Shown: positions 31,451 to 42,425 of the stretch, piece after piece
Numbering within the stretch: position 1 is the stretch's first letter
Layout of the letters: every line of letters starts with the position of its first letter
Source of the DNA: Pseudoips prasinana
Taxonomy: Eukaryota > Arthropoda > Insecta > Lepidoptera > Nolidae
Direction of reading: 5' to 3'
Assembly (NCBI GenBank): GCA_951640165.1
Contig: OX621234.1
Coordinates: 6,329,001 to 6,393,000 of the forward strand
DNA: 64,000 bases
Program-made: the position numbers and the translations under genes
Notes under the pieces: model-generated
Seen by the model: only the letters and a program-made list of their open reading frames with translations
What the model was told of the DNA's origin: nothing
The model's database searches: none

Positions 31451-32101
31451 TGTTGACCACAAAATTTTCTTCATAGTTCATTAAGCTTTGGATTCTTCGG
31501 AAACCTGTTAAAATGTAATAAAGTTTGTCGTTGAAATATTCGAAAATAAGATAAATTTAGGAAGAAAAAATACCTAAAATAGTTCGAACAAAAATTCTAA
31601 AACAACTTCTAATTCGTTCCAAAACAAGAATCCAATATGTACTAACTACTAACTCGGCATTTTAAAACCATGTTACGTTCATTCAATCATTCATTTCGGA
31701 CAGTTTGTCCCCGCACTACGCCTTCTACCAAGATACTGGCATCTTAGAATTGTCGCTAATCTGTCGCAACTGGTAGTTCATTTCAATCAATATTATGAAA
31801 CATTACAAATACAATTGACAGAAATAACACTTACTTGTGATAAGAAATACTGTATTATCGTAAGTTTGATGTCACTGACCGCCTTTTACACGAAAATACC
31901 GCCCAATTCATCATTTTTACGGAGCACTATTTCGCGACACCAAATGGCCGAGTTTCGGGTGAAACAGTTTTATATAACGTGTATGGCCAAGGGGCACCGT
32001 ATGGCCAGCAGAGGGGTACCCCTTACGTTAACGTCTCCATTGACAGCTAAATGCTCGAAGGGATAAAGCCACGGGGCAAAAGAAAACCTTAGCAGGATAA
32101 C
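31451..32101. other. No gene recognised
   Basis: Intergenic sequence directly left of the piggyBac element. Short open frames occur on both strands without supporting features. Confidence 0.4.
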
Positions 32102-32105
32102 TTAA

Positions 32106-33079
32106 CCCGGCGAGCATGAGGTGAAAAAAAGTTACTTCAAGAATGTGGCAGGGTGGGACATACCCTTATCTTAATGTACTGTAAAATAATTCTTATTATA
32201 TATTTTTGAATTTTTTTGATTTATTTTGTTTAATAATGATATAATTAGTTAATTTAAATGAAAGAAGCTCCATATAAAATAATTATTATTTATTCATTTG
32301 CGTTTTTCTCATACTCTAATAACTATAGGTACAAATATTTGGGGTTTTACAAAAATTCAAAATTTTACAAAAATATTTATCTTTGGAATGTAAATCAAAT
32401 TAAAACTAAAAGATAATGAGATCCTTCTCGTAATTTAACTTGTTATTATTTTTTTAATTGAAAATAGGACTAATCGGTACTGTTGAAATACTGACGATTG
32501 TTGAGCACAATTTTCGCAAATAAATTTTGCATGCAAACATTTTTGCAATGCTTGTGCCAAGCCCATATGTTTGGCTTGGCACAAGCATTGCAAGAATGTT
32601 TGGTTTTTTTATCCTTCATATATGGAAAATTCTGGCATCTGACATATCGTCCGGATACATTTGCATGTCTAGGTGAGGGCTCACCGAGCTAATAATAATT
32701 GAATGTTTAATAAATAAACTAATAACAAAACCATATAATATAATAAGAGAAATAATTAAATGCTATAACAAGTAACAAAAACAAACAAACAACAAAGTCA
32801 ACAAACAAAAACGAATAAAACAGTTAAAATATATAATAACATCAATACGTAAAAAAAATACGTCAGAAATGAGGCAGGGTATATCATGCCCGAGACAAGT
32901 TAGCGCACGTATATTTCGGCTGGTAATTTGCTCCACACTGCGATCATGCCACTACCCCGTCCCGCACACCTCTGCCTTCAGCTACTGAGCGAGCTAGTGC
33001 CACCAGACGAGGATTTTGAATGATACACTACTTTTAAATTTTACCAGGGTGTGAGATACCCTGCCTCATGCTCGCCGGG
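32106..33079 (-). mobile_element. piggyBac element, yabusame-like, internally deleted
   Basis: TTAA flanks both ends (32102-32105 and 33080-33083). Both termini read CCCGGCGAGCATGAGG inward. The right end continues CAGGGTATCTCACACCCTGG on the minus strand, which I recognise as the end type of the silkworm yabusame piggyBac family. At 974 bp it is far shorter than an autonomous copy. Minus-strand remnants of the transposase Cys-rich domain survive at about 32700-32460 (RHANVSGRYVRCQNF, TKHSCNACAKP, CENCAQQS). It is non-autonomous. Confidence 0.85.
32543..32593. repeat. Perfect 21-bp-arm hairpin inside the piggyBac relic
   Basis: TTGCAATGCTTGTGCCAAGCC and its exact complement flank a 9-nt loop, CATATGTTT. 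It falls within the relic Cys-rich domain: one arm encodes the CNACAKP segment, so the other arm is an inverted duplicate of coding sequence. Confidence 0.85.
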
Positions 33080-33083
33080 TTAA

Positions 33084-33575
33084 GAAGATTAAACGTATTC
33101 GCTATGCTTACTGACGTTGTTTGTTAAATTCTCTTTGTGCTTACATCACAGAGTACTTTTGTATATAATATGCCTTACATACTCTCTGGGCATAAGCTAA
33201 TGTCGTTATAATTAGGTATAGCGATTTCGGTTAAATTAAAATAATTAAATTCATGTTTCTAGTTGCATAAAATCAGCCTTCAATGAAAATAGGGTATAAA
33301 ACGTAGTTTAGAACAAAATCAAAATATGTTGATTTCTTAACACTATTGTTAAAGTTTGATTTCGCAGATATCAACGAGTGTCTTCTATATTATGTTGTGT
33401 TTAGAAATCATCCAGAGCTTTGGAAATTGTGAACGGTGAAGATATTTAAATCTTAAAGAAGTTTTTGCTTGCCACAGCTATTGCGTAAGTTGCCTGCCTA
33501 ATTCTACTTATCAAGGTGATAAATTTCGGCAATCATCTATAAAACATATATTGTAGGACATTATTCACACACGGT
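33084..33575. other. No gene recognised
   Basis: AT-rich intergenic DNA to the right of the piggyBac element; nothing recognised. Confidence 0.4.
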
Positions 33576-33700
33576 CATCTGATCCCAAACTAAGCAGAGC
33601 TTGTACTATGGAAACATGATAATTCTACATATACTACTTTTCTTTTGTAAATACGTAGATACTTGTATAGTATTACGCACTCGGAGGTTTTTCACGAGAT
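33576..33700 (-). repeat. SINE tail fragment
   Basis: It matches the tail of the SINE at 1511-1776 in reverse: GGTCATCTGATCCCAAACTA, AGAGCTTGTACTATGGAAAC, CTACTTTTCTTTTGTAAA. The tRNA-like head is missing. Confidence 0.55.
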
Positions 33701-33984
33701 ATTTTCCAAACACAATATTTAATCGAACAGGGTAACGTTCTCATCTACCGTCGTACAAAGAATGCCTCTTTAATAATTCTCCTATACTATTTATATTTTT
33801 ATCAGTGACAACCATTTGAAAGTCTAATATCGATTAATAATAGTTTTAAGATGTAAAATTATTATAGTAATTAATAAAATGATAATCACTAATTAAATAA
33901 ATAATCACCATGTAAATATATTATTATAACATAGCAGCTACGTCATAACCGTTGCGCGGTTACTGAGTACTTGATAACAATAGT

Positions 33985-34365
33985 TAATAACACCCAGACT
34001 CGGGACAAACAGATATGTTTATGCATACAAATATCTGTCCTGGGGCTCTACCGGCTAAGTCGCCGAACATCGATTTCTTAAATGGCGTTTAAATAAATAA
34101 AGGATAAAAATGAGTGAATCAATCGTTAAATCGGCTTCAATGCGCACATGTGACGTCATAAATGGTCCGGAATCGATTGTCAGCGTTGAAGCCCATTTAA
34201 CGATTCATTAAGTAATTTTTAACCTTTATTTATTTGATTGCCAGTTATGAAATCGATGTTCGGCGACTTAGCCGGTAAAGCCCCTGGGTGGGAATGGAAC
34301 CCATGACCTGTGGCGTGCAAAGCAAGCATTTACCAACCAGGCTACAGGCTCGTATCATCATATAA
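33985..34365 (-). repeat. SINE split by a nested MITE
   Basis: The left part (33985-34042: CACCCAGACTCGGGACAAAC, ATACAAATATCTGTCC) and right part (34285-34365: TGGGTGGGAATGGAACCC, ACCAACCAGGCTACAGG) together form one minus-strand tRNA-headed SINE. The joint across the MITE restores the usual GTCCTGGGTGGGAA string seen in the 43376-43555 copy. Confidence 0.7.
34043..34284. mobile_element. MITE nested in a SINE
   Basis: Near-complementary ends of about 95 bp: GGGCTCTACCGGCTAAGTCG on the left and CGACTTAGCCGGTAAAGCCC on the right, with inner blocks AACATCGATTTC, AATAAATAAAGG and AATCGTTAAAT also mirrored. The SINE sequence is interrupted with CTG duplicated (possibly CCTGG, since the junction Gs are ambiguous). 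It has no coding capacity. Confidence 0.8.
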
Positions 34366-34879
34366 AAACACCTATCTATTGTTACACCTATCTACCCTGT
34401 TTTCCCTTTCCTTCGTCTATCCATTCCATAATTGGTTGTCTGGAATCGCAGTAGCGATAAGACCGCCCTTTGTACCTAATAAAATAAAAAAATTAAATAA
34501 TAATAAAAAAGCCTTTTATTCCATGCACATTTAAAAAAAACATTTAGTTACACAATTAGGATTTATAGTTTGACATTCATTATATACTACTAGCAAGAAA
34601 AATTGATAGTGTTAGTGAAAAAAAATAATTATAATAAGTTATTAATATATTGCAAGCAGTTAGGTAAGTATGTTAATTAATAAAAGATTTTGCATTGACC
34701 CCTCTCAGGTGAAGGCCTCCTCCAGAGATTTCCATTTTTCTTTTTTTCTCATTCTTTGTACCTAATTAATGTATGCTAATTTTAATTTTAAGTTATGGTG
34801 TACAATAACGAGTGTTTTACTTTACTTTAAACCTAAAGACCACAACTCTCCACAACTGGTCTGGCGCTGCCAGTATCCA
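34366..34879. other. No gene recognised
   Basis: AT-rich intergenic sequence. A T-rich block with ACCCCTCTCAGGTGAAGG near 34700 may be repeat-derived, but I cannot classify it. Confidence 0.35.
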
Positions 34880-35270
34880 ATTGCATCTTTGTAAAATTGT
34901 CGGTATATCCTATGAGGGGCTTGCCCATGCAGCGTCTTCCGGTTCGTGGTCGTTACTCAAGAATCTTTCTAAAAAAAGCGCTATGTGCCCCGCAATTGTA
35001 ACTTCAGATTGGCAATCGTTTGGGCTATGTCGATTACTGTAGTTAGTTTGTAGATTTCGACATTTCTGATTTGATCTCTGTCTCTCTCTCTCTCTCTCCG
35101 AGCATAACCCTCTCCATTGCTCTTGGGGTCACCTTGAGCCACGTCTTTGTTTCATAAGTCATCACTGGTCAAAGTTTTCGACTTTAGGCACTGCGGTATT
35201 TGAGATGAGGAGACGTTGCATAGCTTCCCGAACGCTGCCCAGCCGAGTTAGATTCTATTATTGATTTCTC
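34880..35270 (-). pseudogene. Degraded RTE-type LINE 3' fragment
   Basis: On the minus strand the decayed frames read VMTYETKTWLKVTPRAMEKV, then a TC-microsatellite expansion (about 35077-35098 on plus), then DQIRNVEIYKLTTVIDIAQT and NLKLQ. These follow the order of the intact RTE tail at 8521. Stops and the microsatellite break the frame. Confidence 0.6.
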
Positions 35271-35802
35271 AAAGATGTTGCAACACATTAGTTTATAAAA
35301 ATTCATTGAATAGGAAATCGAATGATGCACTATGTTATCAAAATAGCATAAAGAATATCGTTACATGAAGATATATACACGCGCGAATAATTAAGAGGGA
35401 CTAATTGGTATTTAAATTTTATATCAGCTTTGCTGATGCGGCTTTGAGAAACTTAAAGGCCGTTCATTCAAATTCTGTACGCAGGTTCTATCAGAAACTG
35501 TATACAGTAAAAACCCCGGCCTTTTAAAGCATATTTTCCCTATAAAATGTTTCACTGACTCACTATTTAACACATACTAAGTTTAGGATAATTTTCCATT
35601 GGTCTACAATTTTGAAATTTGGCATCAAGAGATAAAGGAAAAAAAGAGCTTATTATCCATTTTTGATCAAGTCAAGCCAGTGTCAACGTAAAACTGAGCT
35701 TCTCACTCTGTAAGACCAAAAGCATACACATGCAATAGATGTCAAATTGGGCATGTATAGACTGTACCTATCAAAGAGTATAAATAAGCATTATTTATAA
35801 TA
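35271..35802. other. No gene recognised
   Basis: Intergenic sequence between the RTE relic and the first mariner; nothing recognised. Confidence 0.4.
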
Positions 35803-37084
35803 GGTCTTTACCTATGAAATTGCCGTTTTGTATGAAAAAATTTAAACGAATTTTTTTCATGAATTTTTTTATTTGTATTAATCGAAGTAATCACCCATGC
35901 AATCAATGCATCTTTGCCATCGCAGTGGCAGTTTATTGATGCCCTTCTTAAAGAAATCAGCTGGACGGGAGGCAACAAATTCTTCAAAGGCATTTTGTAC
36001 TGCCTCTCGGGTATTGAATTTTTTTCCCGCCAAGAAGTTATCCAAATTCTGGAAAAAGTAGTAGTCTGTAGGCGCAAGGTCTGGTGAGTAGGGCGGATGA
36101 CGGAGAGCTTCCAACCCCAGTTCTTGCAACTTGGAGACCGTCTGCTGTGCAGTATGAGGTCGCGCGTTGTCGTGCAGGAGCAGCGGAGACGAGCGATTGA
36201 CCAATGCTGGTTGGAGATGCGCCAGCTTCTCCATCATTGTGCTCAGTTCTTCACAGTACACATCTGCAGTAATGATCACCCCGTTTGGTAAGAAGCTGTG
36301 ATGAATCACACCGGCGCTAGACCACCAAACAGTGACCATCACTTTTCTAGGGGTAAGTTTTCGTTTAGGGCATTGTTTAGGTGCTGAACCAGGATCCAAC
36401 CAACTTGCTGAGCGCTTGCGGTTATCAAACAGAATCCATTTTTCATCGCAGGTAACAATGCGGTTCAAAATTCCTTCATTTGTGTGTCTGTTGAGCAGTG
36501 CAAGGCACGTCTCGACGCGTACTTCGCGCTGGCGATCATTGAGTTCGTGGGGCACCCATTTGTCAAGCTTTTTTACCTTGCCAATTTGACGCAAATGGAC
36601 CAATATTGTTTTGACGCTAACGTCGAAAGCTGCTGCTAATTCAGCCGTAGATTGTGTATCATCAGCTTCCACAACCGCCTTTAATTCGTCATTGTCGACC
36701 AAAGTCTTCGGACGACCGCGAGGTTCATTTTTCAGGTCGAAATTTCCAGAACGGAAGCGAGCAAACCAATAACAGGTGGTGCGTTGGTTTGTAGTGTTAG
36801 CTCCGTAAACGTCGTTGATGTTGCGTGCCGCTTGTGCCGCGTTGCTGCCACGACGGTACTCATATTCCATAATTACTCGAATTTTTAACGTATCCATGAT
36901 GACGAAAAAGATTGAAATGCGATGAAAATGTAACACTAATCAATAAAGAAATGACTACTTTTGGAAAAAAGAATCCATGTTTTTAAAATAAAATTAATTT
37001 GAAATTAGAATTCTTAGCCAAACAAAAATTATTTTGATTTGAAATGGCCAGTACTGCAGAACGGCAATTTCATAGGTAAAGACC
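35803..37084 (-). mobile_element. mariner element, copy 1
   Basis: 1282 bp with 28-bp inverted ends (GGTCTTTACCTATGAAATTG… on both sides, one mismatch) and TA duplications at 35801-35802 and 37085-37086. It encodes an uninterrupted transposase. Copies 2 (38488) and 3 (58751) are almost identical, showing recent activity. Confidence 0.95.
35878..36897 (-). CDS. mariner transposase, copy 1
   Basis: 339 residues from MDTLKIRVIMEYEYRRG (the in-frame ATG 13 codons upstream is probably leader). The N-terminal paired-like HTH is at ~1-110 (NAAQAARNINDVYG, STAELAAAFDVSVKTILVHL). The linker WVPHEL is conserved. Catalytic-core motifs are TCDEKWILFDNR (first Asp), LLHDNARPHTA (second Asp) and PPYSPDLAPTDYYFF (third Asp, D34D spacing class). 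The sequence is closest in my memory to the cecropia subfamily that includes human Hsmar1. Full length with no stops, so potentially functional. It would excise and insert the element at TA. Confidence 0.92.
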   Translation of the reverse strand: MDTLKIRVIMEYEYRRGSNAAQAARNINDVYGANTTNQRTTCYWFARFRSGNFDLKNEPRGRPKTLVDNDELKAVVEADDTQSTAELAAAFDVSVKTILVHLRQIGKVKKLDKWVPHELNDRQREVRVETCLALLNRHTNEGILNRIVTCDEKWILFDNRKRSASWLDPGSAPKQCPKRKLTPRKVMVTVWWSSAGVIHHSFLPNGVIITADVYCEELSTMMEKLAHLQPALVNRSSPLLLHDNARPHTAQQTVSKLQELGLEALRHPPYSPDLAPTDYYFFQNLDNFLAGKKFNTREAVQNAFEEFVASRPADFFKKGINKLPLRWQRCIDCMGDYFD

Positions 37085-37086
37085 TA

Positions 37087-37179
37087 ATATTAATACACTT
37101 CTAATCAACCCTACATGATAAGAGCAAGGAAACAATAATTGATTTTTCAACACTTCTTTGTACATGATGTTCCTTACAG
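37087..37179. other. Spacer, nothing recognised
   Basis: Short segment between the mariner and the Helitron relic. Confidence 0.3.
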
Positions 37180-37560
37180 TTTTAGGAGGTCGTACCAGAA
37201 CTACCGGACTACTAGACTGTGGGGTGAACTCACACGTGAGCACGCCACGTGAACGTGCCCATGGCAGACACAGTCTTGCCTCAAGTCAATTCCAGCGAAC
37301 TTAAGAGTTTGACTTTGCGATTTGTTGATAGTCATCGCGAAACGCACTTCTAAAGGGAACTACAGTCTTTTAAACTGAAAAGGGAGATCATTTGGGACTA
37401 ACGGAATACGTGGCGCAAACACTGTTTCTAGTGCGGATCCAGTCATAATAGTAGCCTCTATAACATGACGCAAAGTTTTGACTTGAGGCCTAGTGCCTTT
37501 ACAAAGTTTGGGTGGCTTGAAATTCCTCAGCAACATTATAGGAGTACCCACACGCAACAT
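37180..37560 (-). pseudogene. Helitron Pif1-like helicase, C-terminal relic
   Basis: The minus-strand frame reads MLRVGTPIMLLRNFKPPKLC, GTRPQVKTLRHVIEATIMTG and VFAPRIPLVPNDLPFQFKRL. Beyond a stop, degraded frames echo the following DDYQQIAKS and RGVLTCEF. The LRVG-PIMLLRN-PPKLCNGTR and PRIPL-PSD-PF-FKR strings are diagnostic of the Helitron helicase C-terminus. Further coding sequence is lost. Confidence 0.8.
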
Positions 37561-38135
37561 ACATGCCCTATTTTACGCCCTTAGGGATGGAATTTCCAAA
37601 AATCCTGAAATACATATTTTATTTTTAACGAAAAGGCCAAATACCAATTTTCGTGCGTTTAACTTAACAAATGTCACATACAAACTTACATCCTTTATTT
37701 TATGCCCTTCGGGGTGGATTTACAAAAATCCTGAAATATATTTTATTTATTTTTTACTGAAAGGCCAAATATACCAATTTTCATGCGTATCACTTTAAAA
37801 ATTACATACTTTTCATACAAACTTACATCACATATTTTACACACATGGTGTGGAATTTTCAAAAATTATACAATACTTTTGTTTTTATTTTTAACTGAAA
37901 GGCCAAAAATCATGACTTTCTTCCTTCATGAAGCCTTTTACACTAAAAATGACTGATTTTTATAATATCTTTCATCCCCTATTGTACCCCCTTAGGGCTG
38001 GTATTTTCAAAACCCTGCCTTAGTGGAAGCCTACGTCATAAATACCTACCGTCAAAATTTCAAGTCTCTAGCCCCATCCGTTTAGGCTGTGCGTTGATAT
38101 GTCTGTCAGTCAGTTTCCTCTTTTGTACATAAAGA
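37561..38135 (-). mobile_element. Helitron 5' portion with minisatellite-like repeats
   Basis: It holds repeats of ACGCCCTTAGGG(A)TGGAATTT, CCAAAAATCCTGAAATA and AAAGGCCAAATACCAATTTT at ~125-135 bp spacing, then the block GGCTGTGCGTTGATATGTCTG and GTCAGTCAGTTTCCTC. It is the same unit as in 40004-42248 but more degraded. Together with the helicase relic to its left it forms one minus-strand Helitron remnant. Confidence 0.65.
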
Positions 38136-38487
38136 TTTGTGCTAAGAAAAATTATGAGAGACAGGTTACTTTCGCATTTAAAATATTTAATTAATAAAAT
38201 ATTTTTTTTTTATTCATTTAAAACACATTTTTTATTAACCAATTTTGGACAACAACAAACTTCTAGGCAACCAAGACCTTATTTCGAAAAATTCAAAACC
38301 CTTTGTAACTCATGCAATCAACAAATACGGGCAAACCTTAACACCGCGAGTCAGAATAAATGACGTCACATGCACAACGACATCTATCTAAATTAAAATC
38401 AACTTTCAACGTTAGTTCATTCAGAAAAGAGACGTCATAACATAATATACACAATGTCATCTATCGAACAGTATAGTATATATAATA
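38136..38487. other. No gene recognised
   Basis: AT-rich spacer between the Helitron relic and mariner copy 2, with no recognisable feature. Confidence 0.4.
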
Positions 38488-39769
38488 GGTCTTTACCTAT
38501 GAAATTGCCGTTTTGTATGAAAAAATTTAAACGAATTTTTTTCATGATTTTTTTTATTTGTATTAATCGAAGTAATCACCCATGCAATCAATGCATCTTT
38601 GCCATCGCAGTGGCAGTTTATTGATGCCCTTCTTAAAGAAATCAGCTGGACGGGAGGCAACAAATTCTTCAAAGGCATTTTGTACTGCCTCTCGGGTATT
38701 GAATTTTTTTCCCGCCAAGAAGTTATCCAAATTCTGGAAAAAGTAGTAGTCTGTAGGCGCAAGGTCTGGTGAGTAGGGCGGATGACGGAGAGCTTCCAAC
38801 CCCAGTTCTTGCAACTTGGAGACCGTCTGCTGTGCAGTATGAGGTCGCGCGTTGTCGTGCAGGAGGAGCGGAGACGAGCGATTGACCAATGCTGGTTGGA
38901 GATGCGCCAGCTTCTCCATCATTGTGCTCAGTTCTTCACAGTACACATCTGCAGTAATGCTCACCCCGTTTGGTAAGAAGCTGTGATGAATCACACCGGC
39001 GCTAGACCACCAAACAGTGACCATCACTTTTCTAGGGGTAAGTTTTCGTTTAGGGCATTGTTTAGGTGCTGAACCAGGATCCAACCAACTTGCTGAGCGC
39101 TTGCGGTTATCAAACAGAATCCATTTTTCATCGCAGGTAACAATGCGGTTCAAAATTCCTTCATTTGTGTGTCTGTTGAGCAGTGCAAGGCACGTCTCGA
39201 CGCGTACTTCGCGCTGGCGATCATTGAGTTCGTGGGGCACCCATTTGTCAAGCTTTTTTACCTTGCCAATTTGACGCAAATGGACCAATATTGTTTTGAC
39301 GCTAACGTCGAAAGCTGCTGCTAATTCAGCCGTAGATTGTGTATCATCAGCTTCCACAACCGCCTTTAATTCGTCATTGTCGACCAAAGTCTTCGGACGA
39401 CCGCGAGGTTCATTTTTCAGGTCGAAATTTCCCGAACGGATGCGAGCAAACCAATAACAGGTGGTGCGTTGGTTTGTAGTGTTAGCTCCGTAAACGTCGT
39501 TGATGTTGCGTGCCGCTTGTGCCGCGTTGCTGCCACGACGGTACTCATATTCCATAATTACTCGAATTTTTAACGTATCCATGATGACGAAAAAGATTGA
39601 AATGCGATGAAAATGTAACACTAATCAATAAAGAAATGACTACTTTTGGAAAAAAGAATCCATGTTTTTAAAATAAAATTAATTTGAAATTAGAATTCTT
39701 AGCCAAACAAAAATTATTTTGATTTGAAATGGCCAGTACTGCAGAACGGCAATTTCATAGGTAAAGACC
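38488..39769 (-). mobile_element. mariner element, copy 2
   Basis: 1282 bp with the same inverted ends as copy 1; TA duplications at 38486-38487 and 39770-39771. It differs from copy 1 at only a few positions by eye. It lies 1.4 kb from copy 1 in the same orientation. Confidence 0.95.
38563..39582 (-). CDS. mariner transposase, copy 2
   Basis: 339 residues without stops. It carries the same HTH, WVPHEL linker and three catalytic-Asp motifs as copy 1. Visible residue changes are ARIRSGNF (ARFRSGNF in copies 1 and 3) and NGVSITAD (NGVIITAD in copy 1). Confidence 0.92.
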   Translation of the reverse strand: MDTLKIRVIMEYEYRRGSNAAQAARNINDVYGANTTNQRTTCYWFARIRSGNFDLKNEPRGRPKTLVDNDELKAVVEADDTQSTAELAAAFDVSVKTILVHLRQIGKVKKLDKWVPHELNDRQREVRVETCLALLNRHTNEGILNRIVTCDEKWILFDNRKRSASWLDPGSAPKQCPKRKLTPRKVMVTVWWSSAGVIHHSFLPNGVSITADVYCEELSTMMEKLAHLQPALVNRSSPLLLHDNARPHTAQQTVSKLQELGLEALRHPPYSPDLAPTDYYFFQNLDNFLAGKKFNTREAVQNAFEEFVASRPADFFKKGINKLPLRWQRCIDCMGDYFD

Positions 39770-39771
39770 TA

Positions 39772-40003
39772 ATTCATAGGTAAGCTAATATCTTTTGATA
39801 GACCGAACCGATTGCAATCAAACAAAAACTAAACGTTACTTCAAGTTACGCTAAATCGTTGTAAATAAAAGTTATCTACATTACTTTCGTACATTTTACG
39901 TGATACTCGAACAAATAAACAGGCAAACTGACAAACAGACAAAAATTCTAAAAATGCTGGAAATGGGTTGGTTATTTTGATGTACAAAAACAAATATTCT
40001 ACA
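39772..40003. other. Spacer, nothing recognised
   Basis: Sequence between mariner copy 2 and the Helitron. It begins with ATTCATAGGTAA, echoing the mariner end by chance or as a scar. Confidence 0.3.
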
Positions 40004-42248
40004 CTAGCTGGTGACCGCGACTTCGTCCGCGACAATTTTGAATGATGACCAATGTAACTACTTACTTCTAGCTTAATCTAAAAAATGTAACATTTAAAAC
40101 AATCAAGCAATATGAATTTAAGAAAACCTAACCTATAAATAACCCAACTAAGAAAGAAACTAAGGACTACTTTGCTACTTTTATTTAAAAAAAAAGGAAG
40201 AATCCATAGCAATTGTCCTTATTGCCAGTAAGTCAAATAAAGTAAAATAAGAATCAACCATGCATAAATCACAAAGGTAACTCCCATTAGATTAGGTTGC
40301 GACCACGGCATTGATATCACATTTTGTGAACGAAACCATAACGCGATTTAAAACGATGATTACGCCATCTACTAACAAAACTATAAACTCGCAAAGCGGT
40401 AAAATTAAGATGTGTGCATATTTATGGGTGAGATTTATTCGATCAACTATTGATTCAGTTTTGGACTACGTTTTATTTCAAGCATTTATTTATTATAACC
40501 GATATGCCAAATAAGTCCCGCGATCTGAAACGAACGAACGCCATCTAGTTACAAAATTGTGAACTTGTAGATGAGTAAAAATAAGATGATATTTTTACTG
40601 ATCTACAAGTTCACAATTTTGTGAGTTGGCGTAAATTTTTGGTGTCGATCTATTGAATCAGTATTACCCTTTTTAACAACAAATTATTCCCTGAATTTTG
40701 GTTTAAAAACATATATTGCTTTATTTTTAACTGAAAGACCAAATACCAATTTTCATACGTTTAACTCCAAAAAATAACAGATTTTCATACCAACTCACAA
40801 CCCCTATTTTACGTCCTTACGGGTGGTATTTCCAAAAATCCTGAACTATATATTTATAATTTTTTACTGGAAGGCCAAATACAGATTTTACCTTTAAAAT
40901 GTCACATTTTTCATACAAACTTACATCCCCTATTTGTCACCCTTAGGGGTGGACTTCTCAAAAATCCTGAAATATATATTTTTAATTTATTACTGAAATG
41001 CCAAATACCAATTTGCATGCGATTAACTTAAAACTTGTCACATTTTTCATACAAACTTACATCCCAATTTTACGCCCTTGGGGGTGAAATTTTCAAAAAA
41101 CCCAAAATACACTTTAATTTTTAACTGCAAGGACAAATACAAAGCCAAAAAATGACAGAATTTCATATAACCTTTATCCCTTATTTTACTCCCTTAGGTG
41201 ATATTTTCAAAAACCCTTCTTTTGTGGATGCCTTCGTCATAAAAGCCGTGTAGGCTGTGCCTTGATATGTCAGTCAGTATAAACCTACATCCCCTATTTT
41301 ACGCCCGCGGTGGTGGAATTTCAAAAAATCCTGAAATAAATATTTCATAATTTTTAACAGAAAAGCAAACTACTAATTTTCATGAGTTTAACTTCAAAAA
41401 TATTGCACATTTCATACAAACTTACATTCCCTATTTTGTGCCCTTCGGGGTGGAATTTTCAAAAATCCTGGAATATATATAGGTATTTTTAATTATTTAC
41501 TGAAATTTCAAATACCAATTTACATGCGTTTAACTTCAAGTCGTAGTTTACATAGAAACTTACGCACTTAGGGGTGGAATTCGCAAAAATTATGAAAAAT
41601 ATATTTTTAATTTTCAACTGAAATACCAATTTCATGCGTCTAACTTAAAAATTGTCACATTTTTGATACACACTTACATCCTCTATTTTAAGCCCTTACG
41701 GGTGGAATTCTCAAAAATTCTGAAATATATATTTTTAATTTTCAACTGAAATACCAATTTAATGCGTCTAACTTAAAAATTGTCACATTTTTCATACAAA
41801 CTTAAACCCCCTATTTTACGCTCTTGGGACTGGAATTTCCAAAAATCCTGAAATACATATTTTTTATTTTTAACTAAAAGGCTTAATCCTAATTTTCATG
41901 CGTGTAACTTAAAAATTGTCACATTTTTCGTACAAACTTACATCCCCTATTTTTCGCCCTTGGGGGTGGAATTTCCAAAAATCCTGAAACACGTATTTTT
42001 TTATTTTTTACTGGTAGGCCGAATACCAATTTTCATGCTTTTAACTTAAAAAACGGCAAAGTTTCATACTAACTTTGCACCCCCGTTTTACCCGTTGGAG
42101 GTCGAATTTCGAAAAATCCTTCCTTATTCCTTGTCTACATTATAAATAAAACATTTGTGCAAAATATCAGCTATCTAGATCCAAGGGTTTGGGCTGGGCG
42201 TTGATGAGTCGGTCAATCAGTCAGGACTTCTCTTTTTATTTATATAGA
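40004..42248 (-). mobile_element. Helitron with internal minisatellite
   Basis: On the minus strand it begins TCTATATAAATAAAAAGAG after an A (at 42249), continues through CCTGACTGATTGACCGACTC and ends CGCGGTCACCAGCTAG before a T (at 40003). This is the usual lepidopteran Helitron end pair. The middle (about 40690-42130) is a head-to-tail array of a ~122-137 bp unit (ACGCCCTTAGGGGTGGA, AAATCCTGAAATATATATTT, GGCCAAATACCAATTTTCA, CATACAAACTTACATCC). No helicase ORF is present. Confidence 0.75.
40551..40622. repeat. 33-bp-arm hairpin
   Basis: ACAAAATTGTGAACTTGTAG onward to AGTAAAAATA is mirrored with one mismatch around a 6-nt loop, AGATGA. It lies within the Helitron interval. Confidence 0.88.
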
Positions 42249-42329
42249 TTTTAAAAGACAACGCTGCGGGCGGCTAGGGAATTTAATTCCTTTGTCGCGG
42301 GGTACTTTACAAAAATATAATTGACAGAC

Positions 42330-42425
42330 ACAAAGTACATCCAGGCTCAGTACAACTATTTATGAGTCACACAAATAGCTGTCCTGCGCGGGATTCGAAT
42401 CCGGGACACGTGCATTTACATCTTC
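42330..42425 (-). repeat. SINE head fragment
   Basis: A minus-strand relative of the other SINEs: ACACAAATAGCTGTCCTG followed by the B box complement GGGATTCGAATCC. Confidence 0.55.

Noticed and set aside
32543..32593. microRNA precursor
   Set aside because: The perfect stem is short with exact complementarity, and one arm is decayed piggyBac coding sequence. An inverted duplication is simpler. Small RNA data would be needed to revive the idea.
36097..36589. Plus-strand open frames inside the mariners
   Set aside because: They recur identically in all three copies because they are antisense to the transposase.
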